DNA of 64,000 nt, from positions 4,289,501-4,353,500 of the forward strand of contig CALZFC010000248.1 of the NCBI GenBank assembly GCA_945643635.1, given 5' to 3'. The position numbers and the translations under genes were made by a program. Below, piece by piece: positions 1 through 11,982 of the stretch. Each line of letters starts with the position of its first letter. Within the stretch, counting starts at the first letter, position 1. Origin of the DNA: Allodiplogaster sudhausi. Its lineage: Eukaryota; Nematoda; Chromadorea; Rhabditida; Diplogasteridae. The notes beneath the pieces were generated by a model. The model searched no databases. It was not told the origin of the DNA and saw only the letters and a list, made by a program, of their open reading frames with translations.

Positions 1-878
1 AGGAGATCCCACTCAAGGACGTCGACTACGACGAGTTCATTGAACTTCTCCACGTGATCTACCCGTCTCGCAAGCCGGTCACAGGTTTTTTTTTCAACTG
101 TAGCTGTAATATTTTTTAAAAAAATGTCCAAGAAGGTTGTAGAAAAAGGGAAAGAAAAAACGTCATTCTGACCCTTCTTCTTCAATTGAATGTGATTAAT
201 GGAACATCGTTAACATTAGAAAAAGAGTATTTAAAATGTCCATAAGAGTTGCTTTAAGAGAGATTAATTGGAGCTAGTTTAAAATGACCGTTCAGTTACC
301 ACGGTCGAGAGTCTTCTTCGCTTGGCCGACCGCTTCAGCATGCCAGCCGTGCTGCATTCGTGCGAGGAATTCCTTAGAGGCCCGGAAAGCGAGGAGATTC
401 CACTGGCGAAGAAGTTGCGCTATTGTGACCAGTACAGACTGGCCAATCTTCAGGTGCATACTTTATACACTTGGGTTTGACACGTTTCACTGGAAACTCT
501 GCAGAGTATTGTCAATGACCGACAATAAAAATCACTGTCGAGGACCCAAAAGATTAGGGTGGGGATGGGGGAATTGGGTCCGGAAACCAGGGTGGGTTAG
601 CTGTTTTTGTCTAAATGTTCCTCAAAGACATGGTGGTATAGGGCTTTGGGGAGGCCCAAAATAAGGGTGGGTATGTCGAATCGACGGTACCTTTTTTACC
701 CTGATTGTCATGGGGAAAAAGCAGCTTTCGGCGTCTTTGGCTTCCTTTGCAGTCCATCTGCCTGAAGTCGCTCAAGTCGCTCCTCGACGTGAAGGCGCTC
801 AAGATGACCAAGGAGTTCGGAGAGTTCTCGAGCAAGATGAAGGACGAGCTAGCCGACTGGATGCTCGACCTGTGCTGA
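1..878 (+). CDS. MATH-BTB gene MB0, 3' part only
   Basis: This is the 3' end of a MATH-BTB protein gene whose MATH exons lie before the window. Visible exons are <1..84 (end of the BTB fold, ending SRKPVTG), 296..453 (BTB C-terminal helices, LLRLADRFSM and LAKKLRYCDQYRL) and 753..878 (3-box-like tail ending DLC then TGA). Exon lengths of 158 and 126 nt and phases 1 and 0 match every other gene in the array. No stop or frameshift is seen in what is present. Family role: CUL3 ubiquitin-ligase substrate adaptor. A long pyrimidine-rich tract follows the stop. Confidence 0.8.
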
Positions 879-1334
879 GCTTGCTCGCTCTGTGCTGTCC
901 TACTCTCTCTTCTTCTCTATCTCTTTCTACTCTCTCTCTCTTTCTACTCTCTTTCTCTCTGCTCTCACTCTTTCTCTCTCTGTCTCTCTCTCCTCTCTCA
1001 TACTCTCTCGCATTCCCGTTTGCCCCTTTCCCCTCTCTAGCTTGCTCTGCTTTAAGTGCTGTTACTTAAGCAATCAACATTTACAACTCATTTATTTCTC
1101 AATTAGTACTCATTTGGACCCTCCTATTTACACGATTTAACGTGTAGTAATATAGGATTATGCTTTCTTTTAAATAACGATCATTACTCATGCTGTAGTA
1201 TATGCAGTATTGTTTTCTCCTCTAAAGACAGTTCTCGAACATGTTTCTCTAATTTATTCATGTGGTACGATCGGATTATCAACTTCCAATAAAATAAAAC
1301 TTGTTGTCTTTGAAAACGGAATTCGGTTTAAATT
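879..1334 (+). other. 3' flank of MB0, pyrimidine-rich then AT-rich
   Basis: No gene is seen. The first 160 bases are a CT-rich tract (TCTCTCTC runs) directly after the stop codon, as in all paralogs here. The rest is AT-rich spacer leading to the conserved upstream element of the next gene. Confidence 0.6.
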
Positions 1335-1378
1335 CGGTGGTCATCTACCGTATGCCTGTCCGAGGCATTTATTTATCA
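1335..1378 (+). promoter_or_regulatory. Conserved upstream element of MB1
   Basis: The block starts CGGT, then 8 nt, then ACCG. It continues TGCCT, 5 nt, AGGCA, and ends TTTATTTATC. It lies 208 nt before the MB1 start codon. Both halves can form short hairpins. The same block recurs before the other genes of the array. Confidence 0.55.
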
Positions 1379-1542
1379 AATAAAAAATTATTAATGTCCG
1401 CCCCGGGAATTTCGTAGTTTCCTTTTTGCAAACCTATGATTAAGTGAGAAATAATGCAGGTTATTTCTATTCCTCGCAGCCATTTGGTATATGCTTGGTT
1501 TTGCAGATCGATCTGCCAGGAAAAGCAATTGCAGCGAGCGAC

Positions 1543-4500
1543 ATGTCAGGCTAGTCATCTTTACTTTTTCAATTTTCTTTTATAGTTCTCACATCTTGAC
1601 TGGTTATTAAAGAGATTTGAAAACCAAAAATTTGGAGAGGTTTGTGTTTTGGATATAAATTTATCAGTCATTCCAACATAGTCAACGAAATATATATTAA
1701 ACAAATAAATCTAGTATTCATTCTTAACTTTAAATTAACTGATCATGAAGTGCATGCTATGCTTGCGATTCCTTCTCTTTTAGTAATCATCGATGTCGGC
1801 AAGATTCTTCTGGACGTGCCGAATCTTCTCAAGATGAAGACGCATGTCAAATCACCAGATGTCAACATTGCCAACACGCCGTGGTACGACTAATTTTTAT
1901 TTTGGGATGACCCAGATTCAAATAGTGAGGAAACTATAATAAGCGCTAAAAATGCCCTTTAAACGAATTATAAAGTTTTAATAAAACCTCCAAAAATTTG
2001 AATCGTGATTTTTATTTATGCAGCAGTCTTTGAAAAGTTTTTTTTTAATCTTCTCTTCTAAATTTTTTTTTTACATTTTTGACACGATTGACTTGCATGC
2101 ATTAAGCGTTTTCGGCAATATTTGAACAGTATTTAAAAGAAGTCCAAAACTCACTCTTTAATTTGCACCTTTTTGCCTGACACAATAACGAGAGAGCGTG
2201 TAATTTAGCGATACAATGGCACGAAAATTGAAATAGGTTACGGTTGAGTTTCCTGCTCATTTAAGGTACTTGCATGTCTATTATTCGAACCTCGTGAAGA
2301 GTCTCCGTGTCTATGCCTGCTGCGACGGAGCGAGCAAAGGTCCCGAGTGGAGTTGCGACGCTACCGTAATCTTCAAACTTTTGGCGCAAAAGGCCGGCCA
2401 GAAGACACTCTCGAATACGGTTAGAGAATGGTGAGAGAGAGAGAGAGAGAGAGAGGAGAGAAGATTGGAGAATAAGACTGCTTCAAAGCAACATGGGGCG
2501 AGAAGAAGTTTGTTTCTTTCTTTCGCATTATTAATCACTTTTTTTTGCAGCATAAATTTAACGGTCTCTTCAGCTTGCTTCCACATTCACTGCGAAAGAC
2601 TATTACTCGATGTGGCACCAAGTCAAGAACCCTCTGAATGGCTTCAACCTCAACGAGGACGGCGGCATTGTTCTCGAGGCGACAATCGCCGTCACGAAAG
2701 TCTCCAGTGAAAAGTGCGTTTAGAAAAAAATTATTGATTTAAAGGAGGCTGCATAAATGTCTATTTGTTAGATTTATGATGTCATAGCGAAGTGTTAATT
2801 TACAAGGTTCGCAAATAAAAATAATATTAAATAAATAAACAATAACTTTTTTTGTGTAAGCAACTCGCCCCTCTGCGACTTTGCCGTTTCGACTCCGAAT
2901 GTGACTGACGTTGTTCTCCTCATCGACGAGAAGAAACTGCATGTCAGCAAACAGGTATAAAATTGTTTTAGGTTTTCTCAAAAAATAAAATTTTTCACAT
3001 TTACTTGCAATAAATCCTTAGTTTCAATAGATTAGTATAAAAATTTCAAACTTATGTTTGTGTTAAAAAGACGTTCTGGATGATAGAAAGGAGTTTCAAA
3101 TGAGAAAACAACTAGTGGGCAATCATTGGCAGAAAAAAAAAACTGGACTGCTTCAGTATTTGGCGCTCTATTCGCCCGTCTTCAACTCCATGTTCTTCAG
3201 CGACTTTGCCGAGAAGGACAAGAAGGAGGTGACACTTAAGGAAGTCGACTACGATGATTTCGTTGAACTTCTTCACGCCATCTACCCGTCTCGCAAGCCG
3301 GTCACAGGTATACAATGATAAAATGAAGAAAATGAGTACAATCCTAGAGAAACGGTTGTTTCATCTGTGAACTGAACGAACGGAATGAATTATTACTCAT
3401 ACTCTTGCTCTCATAACGTATATTATATATTTTTTTTAAATACAATTTTAGCCGACACAGTCGAGGGCCTTCTCCACGTCGCTGACCTCTACAACGTGAG
3501 CGTGGTGCTGCGCGCGTGCGAGGACTTCCTGAAGGGCCCGGAGAGCAAGGAGATACCTCTCGTGGAGAAGCTGCTCTTGTCCGACCAGTACAGCCTTGCC
3601 ACCCTCGAGGTCCGATCAAAATTTATGCTCCTGTTATTGAATTTAATATGTTGTGGAAAAATAAAACTGAACATGTGAAACTTTAGAAAACCTACTCAGG
3701 CGCTTGCTAGACAACACAAATTATTGGGTTGGAAGATGATTGTTGCAGACAAGGGAAAACAGGGGGGTCCGAACCAGAGGTGGAACGGGCCCGGCCGGCC
3801 CATGCCGGCCCGGCCCAAAATGAGGGCCGGCCCAAATTTCTAGGGCCCTCTAGGGCCGGGCCGGGCCGGGCCCAACCTTGGGCCCGGCCCTGAGCCCGAT
3901 TGGGCCCGTTGTTCGCAAAATTGCAAGCGAGCATGGTCATGACCATCCGAACTCTTATTGCTCCAATTGACCATACGTTATATAGCAGATCAGTAGTCAA
4001 TACGACTCTCATTCCGCTTCGGAATGAAATAAATGAAATACCTTTCATCGCTATTCTAGTTTGTTGCTGGGCATTTGTATGCGGTTTTGTTGCTTATTTT
4101 CTGATATTCAGTGAGATGCGCGACACAACAATGTGGATACGACGTGGATTCCATCTGCGAAGCTGACAAGAAGATTCTGCAGAAGATCTTTGGTGCGATG
4201 CGCTAACATTTTCTTAGCGATTTTGCTTCGTTGCGTTTGCTTCATAACGAAATATTTTAACTTCAGGCAAGGTGTTCGGGACAAAAGCGTGTACTAATTA
4301 GCAACTCCAAGCGATCGTCCGTGCTCAGATCGAACAGAAGTTCTCCAAGGAGTACGCGTTCTTCCGACATAGGAAGAAGACGGATCCGACCCATCCCATT
4401 AAGCAGCTTTTCTATAGCCCTGATGGGCACGAGAATTCTGCTTTCTACACTCAGCTGCTTTCTTGCTCACGATGTCATCTGGTAATGGTCCCAGGAGGGA

Positions 4501-6917
4501 ATGCAAGGTTTTTTGTTGTTTTTATATAGTTTTTATTAGTGTTTTGATTGCGATTGGCGTCCATTCATTCACGAAACTTCTTTCAGTCGTCATCTTGACA
4601 ATTGCCAAAGAGGATGTAAGCTTAAAGCTACACAAGAACTGACAAGCGGACCGATTGACGGATTCTTATCGACAGTATCCGTTTCGGGTACTTTGGAGGA
4701 GAAGCGCCAACTGTCCACTGCCATTGCCAAGTGGGTCTCGGAGAACTCGCGCCCATTCTCCATTTGTGAAGACAGCGGATTCCGTGATGTTATTTCCACC
4801 GCTCTGAAAATTGGGTTAGATAATTGCCTTTTCTTGTTTGAATTGGTCATTTGTGTGTACGAGTTTGTGCGTTTTTCTAGAGCGAATCGGAAGAACGTTG
4901 ACAACCTCAAGGTAGAATCCGTTTTGCCTTCGAGGCCATGTGTGGCTAAACGGATGAATAAGCTCCATAGTGAACTTCTCGCGACGAAAGGCGCTACAGT
5001 AGTCCAACATTTGGAAGAATACGGTGGCGCCATCTCAGCGGACTATGGCAAAAGGAAGGATGACTATATAACACTCGTTGTACACATCATCCGAGAGTGG
5101 TTAGTGTTGGATACAAATATTATTAAATCTTTCTTTGCGTAAGACAGTTGTGAATGGAGTGAGAGGAACATCTCTTGGCTCGGCGCTCTCTAGAAAGCTT
5201 CCGCTCGAGGTGGAAACTCGCTGGCTGAGTAAGTTGAAATCGGCCAGAGCATATCAAGAATGCGCTGCTGAGCTGTTCGGTCACAAAGATCGAAACAAGC
5301 TTCCTGAGGTAGTAATTTTTTATGCATTTCATCATTAACATGAATAATCAATAATATATTTAAAGAATGTGCGAAGTGCTCTGGATTCCCTATCCCCAAA
5401 TCGCACTGAATTCGACGACGTCCTTTATATCTTGAGTCAATTCGAAGATTTCATCGAATTCTTTCAGGTTTGAAAAGTTCATTTATTTTATAATTATTTA
5501 CGTGTTGTTTAGAGGGATGCGGCACTGCTCTGTGACGTCTGGCCTAGATGGCACGAACTTAGGGAAAGATTCCATACGATTGTTACAACTTCGGACTCTG
5601 ACATGCTCTGCGTGCTCGGTAGAAGCGCATATTAGTGCATGCTGAGGAAAGAGGACGATGGAATCATCACGAAGTTTCACCGCATCGCAACTCTGCTTCA
5701 CCCAAAACGCAGAAAGCTTCGTCTCCTCGCGACCGAGGATCAGCGAAAGGATGTTATTAGGGAGCTAAAAGATCTCCTGAAAAGCTCATTGAACCCCAGA
5801 ATTCCTCTTCACAGCCTAAGCCGGCAAAGATTCCCAGAACTGCTTATGATGATGTGTCTGACTCCGAAGATGATTCTGTTTGTGAAGTTGATACCTATTT
5901 GAATTCGCACTTCAAATTCATTGACTCTTCTGGTCTTGATCATGATGATCCAATTCTGGCATGGAAAGATCGTGCTAATGATTTCCCCCAGCTCTCTCGC
6001 CTTGTTATTCAGCTATATGCAATTCCCGCCTCGACTGCTGTTGCAGAACGTTCCTTTTCTGACTTTAGAAATCTTGTCCCTGAGAAGCGTGAAAGTCTTT
6101 CACCCGAATCCATCTTCAACTCTCTCATTGTCCGTTCTCTCTTGAAGCTGTAGCTTAAAAACTTTATGCAATTCCATAACAAGTAACATCCCGGTCAATG
6201 CTTATATTAGTAATTGCTTATGAAGCTTTGCGAAAGAATTTTTTATATATTTTTCTGCCATTTAAAGAGGATGTTAATAAAATGATCACTCGGAAATATG
6301 TTGAATTTGACATTTTTTTTAAAATCGCGCCCACCGGGCCGGCCCGGGCCGGCCGGGCCCAAAATTCGGGCCCGAAATCTGAGGGCCGGGCCGGGCCGAG
6401 ATTCTGGGCCCTAAGGGCCGGCCGGGCCCAAAAAAGTTGGGCCAGTTTCCACCTCTGGTCCGAACCGGGCTACCCACGCAATTTTTGAGAGCCGAAAATT
6501 AAAATAAATTTTTGGCTTACCCACCCTTTTTTGATGCATTCGCAGGTCTTACCCACCTACTTCTGTAGGACCCTCGGATCACCCTTTTTTACCCTGGTTG
6601 CAGAGTTGATTGAGAGGTGAGAGAACGGAAAGGAGACCATTTCGACTCAAATGGACGATCTAGAGAAGTCTTATAAAAAAAACAGATTGCCAATGACAAC
6701 AATAGCGAGGCAAATGGTTAAAAAATTTATGTGAGTAATCACTATGGGGGCTTCAAGATGGCAAATCCGAGCCTTTTGTCTTCCCTTTCAGTACGTCTGC
6801 TTCAACGAGCTCAAGACGATCGACGATATCAAGTTGCTCGTTGGCAAGAAGGAGTACCGCGAACTCACGGACAAGACGAAGGCGGCGCTGGTCGAGAGGA
6901 TTCTCGAGCTGTGCTGA
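1543..6917 (+). CDS. MATH-BTB protein MB1 (309 aa), intact
   Basis: Probable CUL3 ubiquitin-ligase substrate adaptor: the N-terminal MATH domain binds substrate and the BTB domain binds CUL3 and dimerises (family knowledge). Exons are 1543..1549, 1784..1883, 2266..2419, 2574..2713, 2861..2954, 3157..3307, 3452..3609 and 6792..6917, total 930 nt, with every junction phase consistent and no internal stop. MATH motifs include KGPEWSCDATV and NEDGGIVLEATIAVTKV. The BTB shows YLALYSPVFNSMFF and SRKPVT. The tail ends AALVERILELC. Exon 1 encodes only the first two residues and one base. Its donor would be GC (CAG then GCTAG), as in MB3. The last intron is enlarged to 3.2 kb by a complete hAT element. 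It belongs to the subfamily with CCDGASKGPEW, together with MB3 and MB6. Confidence 0.82.
2433..2455 (+). repeat. (GA)n microsatellite in MB1 intron 3
   Basis: A run of GA dinucleotides lies shortly after the exon 3 donor. MB3 and MB6 carry GA runs at the equivalent place, so the tract is shared by this subfamily. Confidence 0.9.
3775..6457 (+). mobile_element. hAT-superfamily transposon with exact 8-bp TSD
   Basis: The 2683-bp element begins CAGAGGTGGAAC and ends with the imperfect complement TTTCCACCTCTG. It is flanked by the identical 8-mer GTCCGAAC at 3767..3774 and 6458..6465. Both ends carry GC-rich subterminal GGGCCGGGCC repeats in opposite orientation (about 3780-3905 and 6330-6445). 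It lies in the last intron of MB1, in the same orientation. The internal coding region resembles a hAT transposase, but is broken. Confidence 0.88.
4280..6153 (+). pseudogene. Degraded hAT transposase
   Basis: Reading-frame pieces in order resemble a hAT transposase. There is a BED-like region near 4320-4500. Next comes a stretch with KWVSENSRPFSICEDSGF (about 4730-4800), typical of the N-terminal hAT region. A middle part includes LEVETRWLSKL (about 5205-5240). The C-terminal hATC dimerisation region near 5950-6150 shows WKDRANDFPQLSRL, YAIPASTAVAERSFS and LSPESIFNSLIV, ending at TAG 6151..6153. A TAG near 5633 and frame changes around 5850 interrupt it unless small introns remove them, so it is probably inactive. 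Confidence 0.75.
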
Positions 6918-7235
6918 ACTTTGTTTTACTCCTCCACTCCTTCCACCCGTTCCGCAGCCTTTTCTCTCCCTTTTTCTCTTGGTCTCTTGCTGTCTTATTT
7001 TCTCTTTTCATTAATTGATTATTTAACCTGTTATCATTATGAAGATCCTTAAGCACCAATTTTCTTTATTCATTTACTGCCTTGAATTGAAGAAAATTGC
7101 TCATTTTGAACTGTACGATGCTTTTTACGATTTTGTGTGGCCTCATAAGCTTTAACTTGGCCCGTCCGAATTAACAACTTTTCACTCGATAAATTTTCGG
7201 CCATAGGTGAATAATGTGGGGTGATGGAGTTATTT

Positions 7236-7279
7236 CGGTGAATATCTACCGTATGCCTGTCGTGGGCCTTTATTTATCA
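7236..7279 (+). promoter_or_regulatory. Conserved upstream element of MB2
   Basis: CGGT(8 nt)ACCG is followed by TGCCTGTCGTGGGC and TTTATTTATC. It lies 205 nt upstream of the MB2 start codon and is nearly identical to the copies before MB4, MB5 and MB7. Confidence 0.55.
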
Positions 7280-7440
7280 ATTGATATTCTTCTTACCGAG
7301 CAGAATATTCCGATATAAAATTTTATTTTCAAATTCTTGAGCTGATTTGTGAGAAATCGTAATCCTTTGCTGTTGGTAGTTGTTCATCTTATTGTTTCAT
7401 TACAGATCGTTCCGAATCATCCTCCAGCGTCTACGGCAAC

Positions 7441-9983
7441 ATGTCCGGTATGCTCATTATTGTTTTTATTGTTTTTTTTCTTCTGTCCTGGTTTCGTACA
7501 TTGCTTCAAAGATTCCACCACTTTTTATAGTTTTATATTATTTGTCTTTAATGACTGTCGCTTCCATTATTCTTAAACATTGGCATTTCTAAGCGTATTA
7601 GTGTTTTCTATGAACATATCTTCACCAAATTGTAGGAAAAGATGAGAATCCCATTGCGACCGGCAAGATTCGCCTCGACATTCCGAGATTGGCCGAGCTG
7701 ACGACGAGTGCCAAATCGCCGGTTGTCTCCATCGCCAACATCCCGTGGTATGTATTCTCTGTTAACTTGTAAAGAGGTATTCGCCTAGAAATAATTTCCC
7801 AACACATTTTTTTCATATATTTTGATTATAATTTAAGAAATTTCGTCCAAAATAAAAGGGCCGGTCAGAGATTTTGGCTTACCCGAATAATTGGGCTAAC
7901 TTACATATTTAATTGTGAGTCGTAAAAAAAATCGTGTCAACCTAATTGTAAGAATCTTTAAATATTCTTGCAGGAGTTTGGAAGTGAAGCCGTACTTGGA
8001 CACCTCGAACATCAAGCAGTTTTCTATCGACGCCTGCTGCAACGAGGGTAACAAGAGCCCGCACTGGAGCTGCGAAGCGTCCGTCATCTTCAGTCTGTTG
8101 TCCCTGAAGGTCGACCTGAAGCATCCCAGCGACGAACGAGTTAGTTTAGTCATGAAGGGGCCGACCTTGGGGGCCGGGGCCGACCTCGGGGGCCGGGGCC
8201 GGATATTTTCGGCCCCCGGCCACCCTGGTAGTTAATATTACCATTTTATGATACATAAATTGCCGCCCTCGGGTTCTACCGGATTGGAGGTGCAGATGTA
8301 TTTGTGCACTTCTGTCTCCATGAGGTCTTCGTCTAGCCGTGAAATATGGACATTATCTCAACTAATGTTTAGAAGAGGGGCAATCTGTGCAGTTGAACTA
8401 CATTTCATTTGTGTTGAATACTTGTCTTCAGAACGTGGCACGTTCAGTGCTGATCACAATAGCTGGGCGTACGAGTACTTCATCGCGCAGAACAGGGTGC
8501 TGGAACCTGCGAATGGCTTCATCCGTGGAGAGGACGGCGGCTTCGTTCTCGAGGCAGTGATCGCCGTCAGCAAAGTCATCGGTATGTGATTATTAAGTTT
8601 TTCTCTCTTTAGAATTAAGATTTTTCATTGCCATTAGCATTTGTGAAATGCCTTATTTTCAAAATTGGTAACTTTTCTCTCTCGAAATGCTAACTTCGAG
8701 ATGAAATTACTTGAAAAAGTCACAATTTGCTGTTGTCTATATTATGTGTTTAATTATTTAGCTTTTCAGTGAGTCGACTCTCTGCGATTTCACGGCTCCT
8801 CAGCCGAATCTGACGGACGTCGCTCTCATCGTGGAGGACAAGCCACTGCATGTCGGCAAGGCGGTATGTTATCACCCTATTGTTCTCTAATTTTACTTTA
8901 ACATTGAAATCCATTTTTTGTTTGGTTAGACTATATGCTTCAGTCACCAAAATGCCATACCTTCCTTAAAAATATTAGCCTTTTATTGCCCCAAGTTTTT
9001 ATCACTTTATATCGATCATGAATTAATGAAAAAATATAATAAAAACCCGTCTTTCTTCAGACACTTTTTTCCTCAAAACTATATAAATAAAAATTTCATT
9101 ATTTCAGTACCTCGCGTACCACTCTCCCGTCTTCCACTCGATGTTCTTTTCGGAGTTTGCCGAGAAGACAAAGAAGGAGATCCCACTCGAGGACGTAAAG
9201 TACGAGGAGTTCGTCGAACTTCTTCATTTCATCTTCCTGTCTCGCAAGCCAGTCACAGGTTCTTTTTTCATATATTTCGATAACAGCAGTAACTAACCTT
9301 AAGAAGTTTATACAGAAGAAGAATGTCTAACACTAATTGTAAGACCAAGAATGAGGATTATAGAAAAAGATTTAAAAAAAAAACGAAACATCATTCTGAT
9401 GATTTTTCTTTTGCTCTAGTGAGCTGGCTCGTCGAACGCAAACATGTTGATGTTGTAATATACGTATTTTTAGCCGTCACAGTCGAAGGCCTTCTCCGCG
9501 TCGCTGACCTTCACAACGTGAGCGTGGTGCTGCGCGCGTGCGAGAACTTCCTGAAGGGCCCGGACAGCGAGGAGATTCCACTGGCGAAGAAGCTACTCTG
9601 GTCTGACTAGTACAGACTCGCCAGTTTTCAGGTCAGTATTTCGTTTGATACATGCTTCTGGAAACGATGCAGACCAATGCGACATTATCTGGAAGGAAAC
9701 ATTTATTGCCGTGCAAAACATTCGGCTGTTGTTATGTTTATATGATTGTTTTAGAAGGGACTAGGACTTCGTAAGCTAATGGTTTTTTTTAATCTTTGGA
9801 AATGTATATTTAATAAGAAAAGAGATGTTTGAATACGCTATTTGCCTTTCTTTGCAGTCGGTCTGCCTGAAGTCGCTCAAGTCGGTCCCCGAGGTCAAGG
9901 CGCTCACGGCGAGCAAGGAGTACGGCGAGTTCTCTTACAAGATGAAGTGAGAGCTGGCTGAGAGGATTGTCGAGCTGTCCTGA
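7441..9983 (+). pseudogene. MATH-BTB pseudogene MB2
   Basis: All eight exons are recognisable: 7441..7447, 7636..7747, 7974..8139, 8432..8581, 8770..8863, 9108..9258, 9474..9631 and 9858..9983. Several lesions make it non-coding as read. Exon 4 is one base short at its start and seven bases short at its end, so its MATH frame (SWAYEYF, GEDGGFVLEAVIAVSKV) joins neither neighbour. Exon 7 has TAG in place of the conserved Gln of SDQYRL (near 9608). Exon 8 has an internal TGA where paralogs read KEELAERI (near 9948). BTB exon 6 is intact (YLAYHSPVFHSMFF). Exon 7 looks mosaic: its first half is of the MB1/MB3 type and its second half of the MB5/MB7 type. Confidence 0.82.
8155..8232. repeat. GC-rich inverted repeat in MB2 intron 3
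   Basis: Repeats of GGGGGCCGGGGCCG are followed by the complementary CGGCCCCCGGCC, in an otherwise AT-rich intron. The composition resembles the subterminal GC repeats of the hAT elements here, but no CAGAGGT end or target duplication was found. It may be a hAT fragment. Confidence 0.45.
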
Positions 9984-10190
9984 ACTGCCATTCTCTGTGG
10001 GTTCCTTCGGTCCCTCTTTCTCCATCTCTCTCTCCTCTCTTTCTCTCTATTCACATTTGCCCATTACTTCAGTCATTCTCCCCTTCTTTCTGAACTATGA
10101 CTTTTTTGAGAAATTGACTTTTACAACCCGTTTATTTATTTTTGCTAAATTAGCGTTCTTTTCCTTTTAGATCCACTTATTTGCACCTCA

Positions 10191-11595
10191 CCAGGGAACG
10201 GTCAGAAACCCTAAATTCCAAAAATTCTGATATTTTGCATATGGATAGTGCATCACATTGGATGTTTCGGAATGAAAAAATTAGGACCCGAATCCCTCTA
10301 GAAAACTTTTTAAACCCATTTAAAGATGCGTGAAAATCTCGTTTCATCTGTAATATGCCACGTTAACAAACGTCCCAAAGAATAAAATATGAAAGATTGG
10401 CGCAGTTGGTAGCGCTTCGGGCTACAATTTTTCTGTCCCTAGTTCAATGCCCCTTCGGGCCAGAGTCTTTTGCAAATTTTATATAGAGGTTTTGAAGTCG
10501 TGCAGCTCTTTTCTATACTTTCTATGTTTTTTTAAATTTGAATTCGGACTTTGTGAAGTGCAGGTATCAAAAGAAAAAAATTTGCTTTGGGCTGTAGGTG
10601 TGTCCAGGGTAGGCTGATGGAGACATAGGCTTTCCGATCCGACGAGACCAAGACCATAGTTTATGCGCTTTTTAACAGAATAGAAATTAAAACTTTCGGG
10701 CGATGATCCATGATCGGAAAAAAGATAATATGCAAAACAATCATTCACGCAAATATACGTACAAACAGCCCGAAACAAATTTTTTTTTACATTTTGGTAC
10801 TTGCAGTTCACAAAGTCCGTTTTCAATTAGGTAACTATAGAAAGTACGGAAAAGAACCACGACCTCAAAAATTTTTTATAAAATTAGCAAGTGATTTTTG
10901 CCCAAAAGGGCATTAAACTTGCGAACAAAAAATCTGTATTTTCTATGGCTATACTGACTTTATGAAGTGCGAGGAAATATTTGTTTTGGGTCGTATGTAC
11001 ATATGTATGTGTATGCATCAGCGTACCCAGTGGTGTGTGTGGATGGTGCAGGTGTATGTATTAGAGACGACTCTCCTTATTTTCCTTTCGCCACGGAATT
11101 CACAGAACCGTTTTGATCCGCATTGCAAACGGCAGAGCGCGCGTATGCACGCTTGCGGAAGTCATCGGCACACACATACGCACACATGCATGCAGCCCAA
11201 AACAAATATTTTATTTTGATCCTCGCACTTCACAAAGTCCGTATTCAAATAAAAAAAACCATAGAAAGTATAGAAAAGAACTGCACGACTTCAAAACCTC
11301 TATATAAAATTTTCAGAAGACTTTGGCCCGAAGCGGCATTGAACTAGGGACAGAAAAATTGTAGCCGGAAGCGCTACCAACTGCGCCAATCTTTCATGTT
11401 ATAGGCTTTGGAACGTTTGTTAACGTGGCATATTACAGATGAAACGAGATTTTCACGCATCTTTAAATGGGTTTAAAAAGTTTTCTAGAGGGATTCGGGT
11501 CCTCATTTTTTCATTCCGAAACATCCAATGTGATGCAATATCCATATGCAAAATATCAGAATTTTTGGAATTTAGGGTTTCTGACCGTTCCCTGG
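10191..11595. mobile_element. Foldback element with long inverted arms
   Basis: The left end starts CCAGGGAACGGTCAGAAACC and the right end is its exact complement, ending at 11595. The inverted arms remain alignable for roughly 350-400 bp each (about 10191-10590 and 11190-11595). The trinucleotide TCA flanks both ends and may be a 3-bp target duplication. The interior (about 10750-11000) holds further shorter copies of the inner arm sequence in both orientations. No transposase gene is visible, so it is non-autonomous. Each arm contains a tRNA-like stretch. Confidence 0.8.
10394..10462 (+). other. tRNA-like segment in left arm of foldback element
   Basis: TGGCGCAGTTGG at 10398..10409 matches the polymerase III A-box consensus TRGCNNAGYNGG. 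About 30 nt downstream, AGTTCAATGCC is a weakened B-box. The reverse copy lies at about 11329-11398. No complete cloverleaf could be drawn, so this is a tRNA-derived relic rather than a tRNA gene. Confidence 0.45.
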
Positions 11596-11782
11596 TCAGT
11601 GTTTCCTTGGCTATTTATATAGCCTATTTCTATGGATTTTTAAAGTGTTTTGTTATGTCAAGAGTTTGACATGGTTTTTTTTTGGAATGTGTTCCTCCTA
11701 TTTATTGATGTGGTGCTGTTGAATAAACAACAGTCCAATAAACATCCTCCTTTTTAATGAAAACAACTTGTGTTTGAAAATC

Positions 11783-11825
11783 GGTGAGCATTTACCGCAT
11801 GCCTGTCCGAAGCATTTATTTATCA
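11783..11825 (+). promoter_or_regulatory. Conserved upstream element of MB3
   Basis: CGGT(8 nt)ACCG is followed by TGCCTGTCCGAAGCA and TTTATTTATC, 200 nt upstream of the MB3 start codon. Confidence 0.52.
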
Positions 11826-11982
11826 CTGAAATTATTTTTAATAATCACGTGGGAGTTTCGATTTCAAAGGAATGATTAAATGAGAAATCGTCCAGATTTT
11901 ACCGTCGGTTTTTTTAATATTCGCGCAGCCCTTTTTGCTTTCTTTTGCAGGTTGTTCTGCCAAGAAAAGCAATTGCAACGAC

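Noticed and set aside
4590..5033. 147-codon minus-strand open frame within the hAT element
   Set aside because: Antisense to the transposase stretch with SRPFSICEDSGF, which reads convincingly on the plus strand.
10384..10465. Candidate functional tRNA gene
   Set aside because: The A box is good, but the anticodon and acceptor stems do not form and the B box is weak; it is part of a repeated foldback arm.
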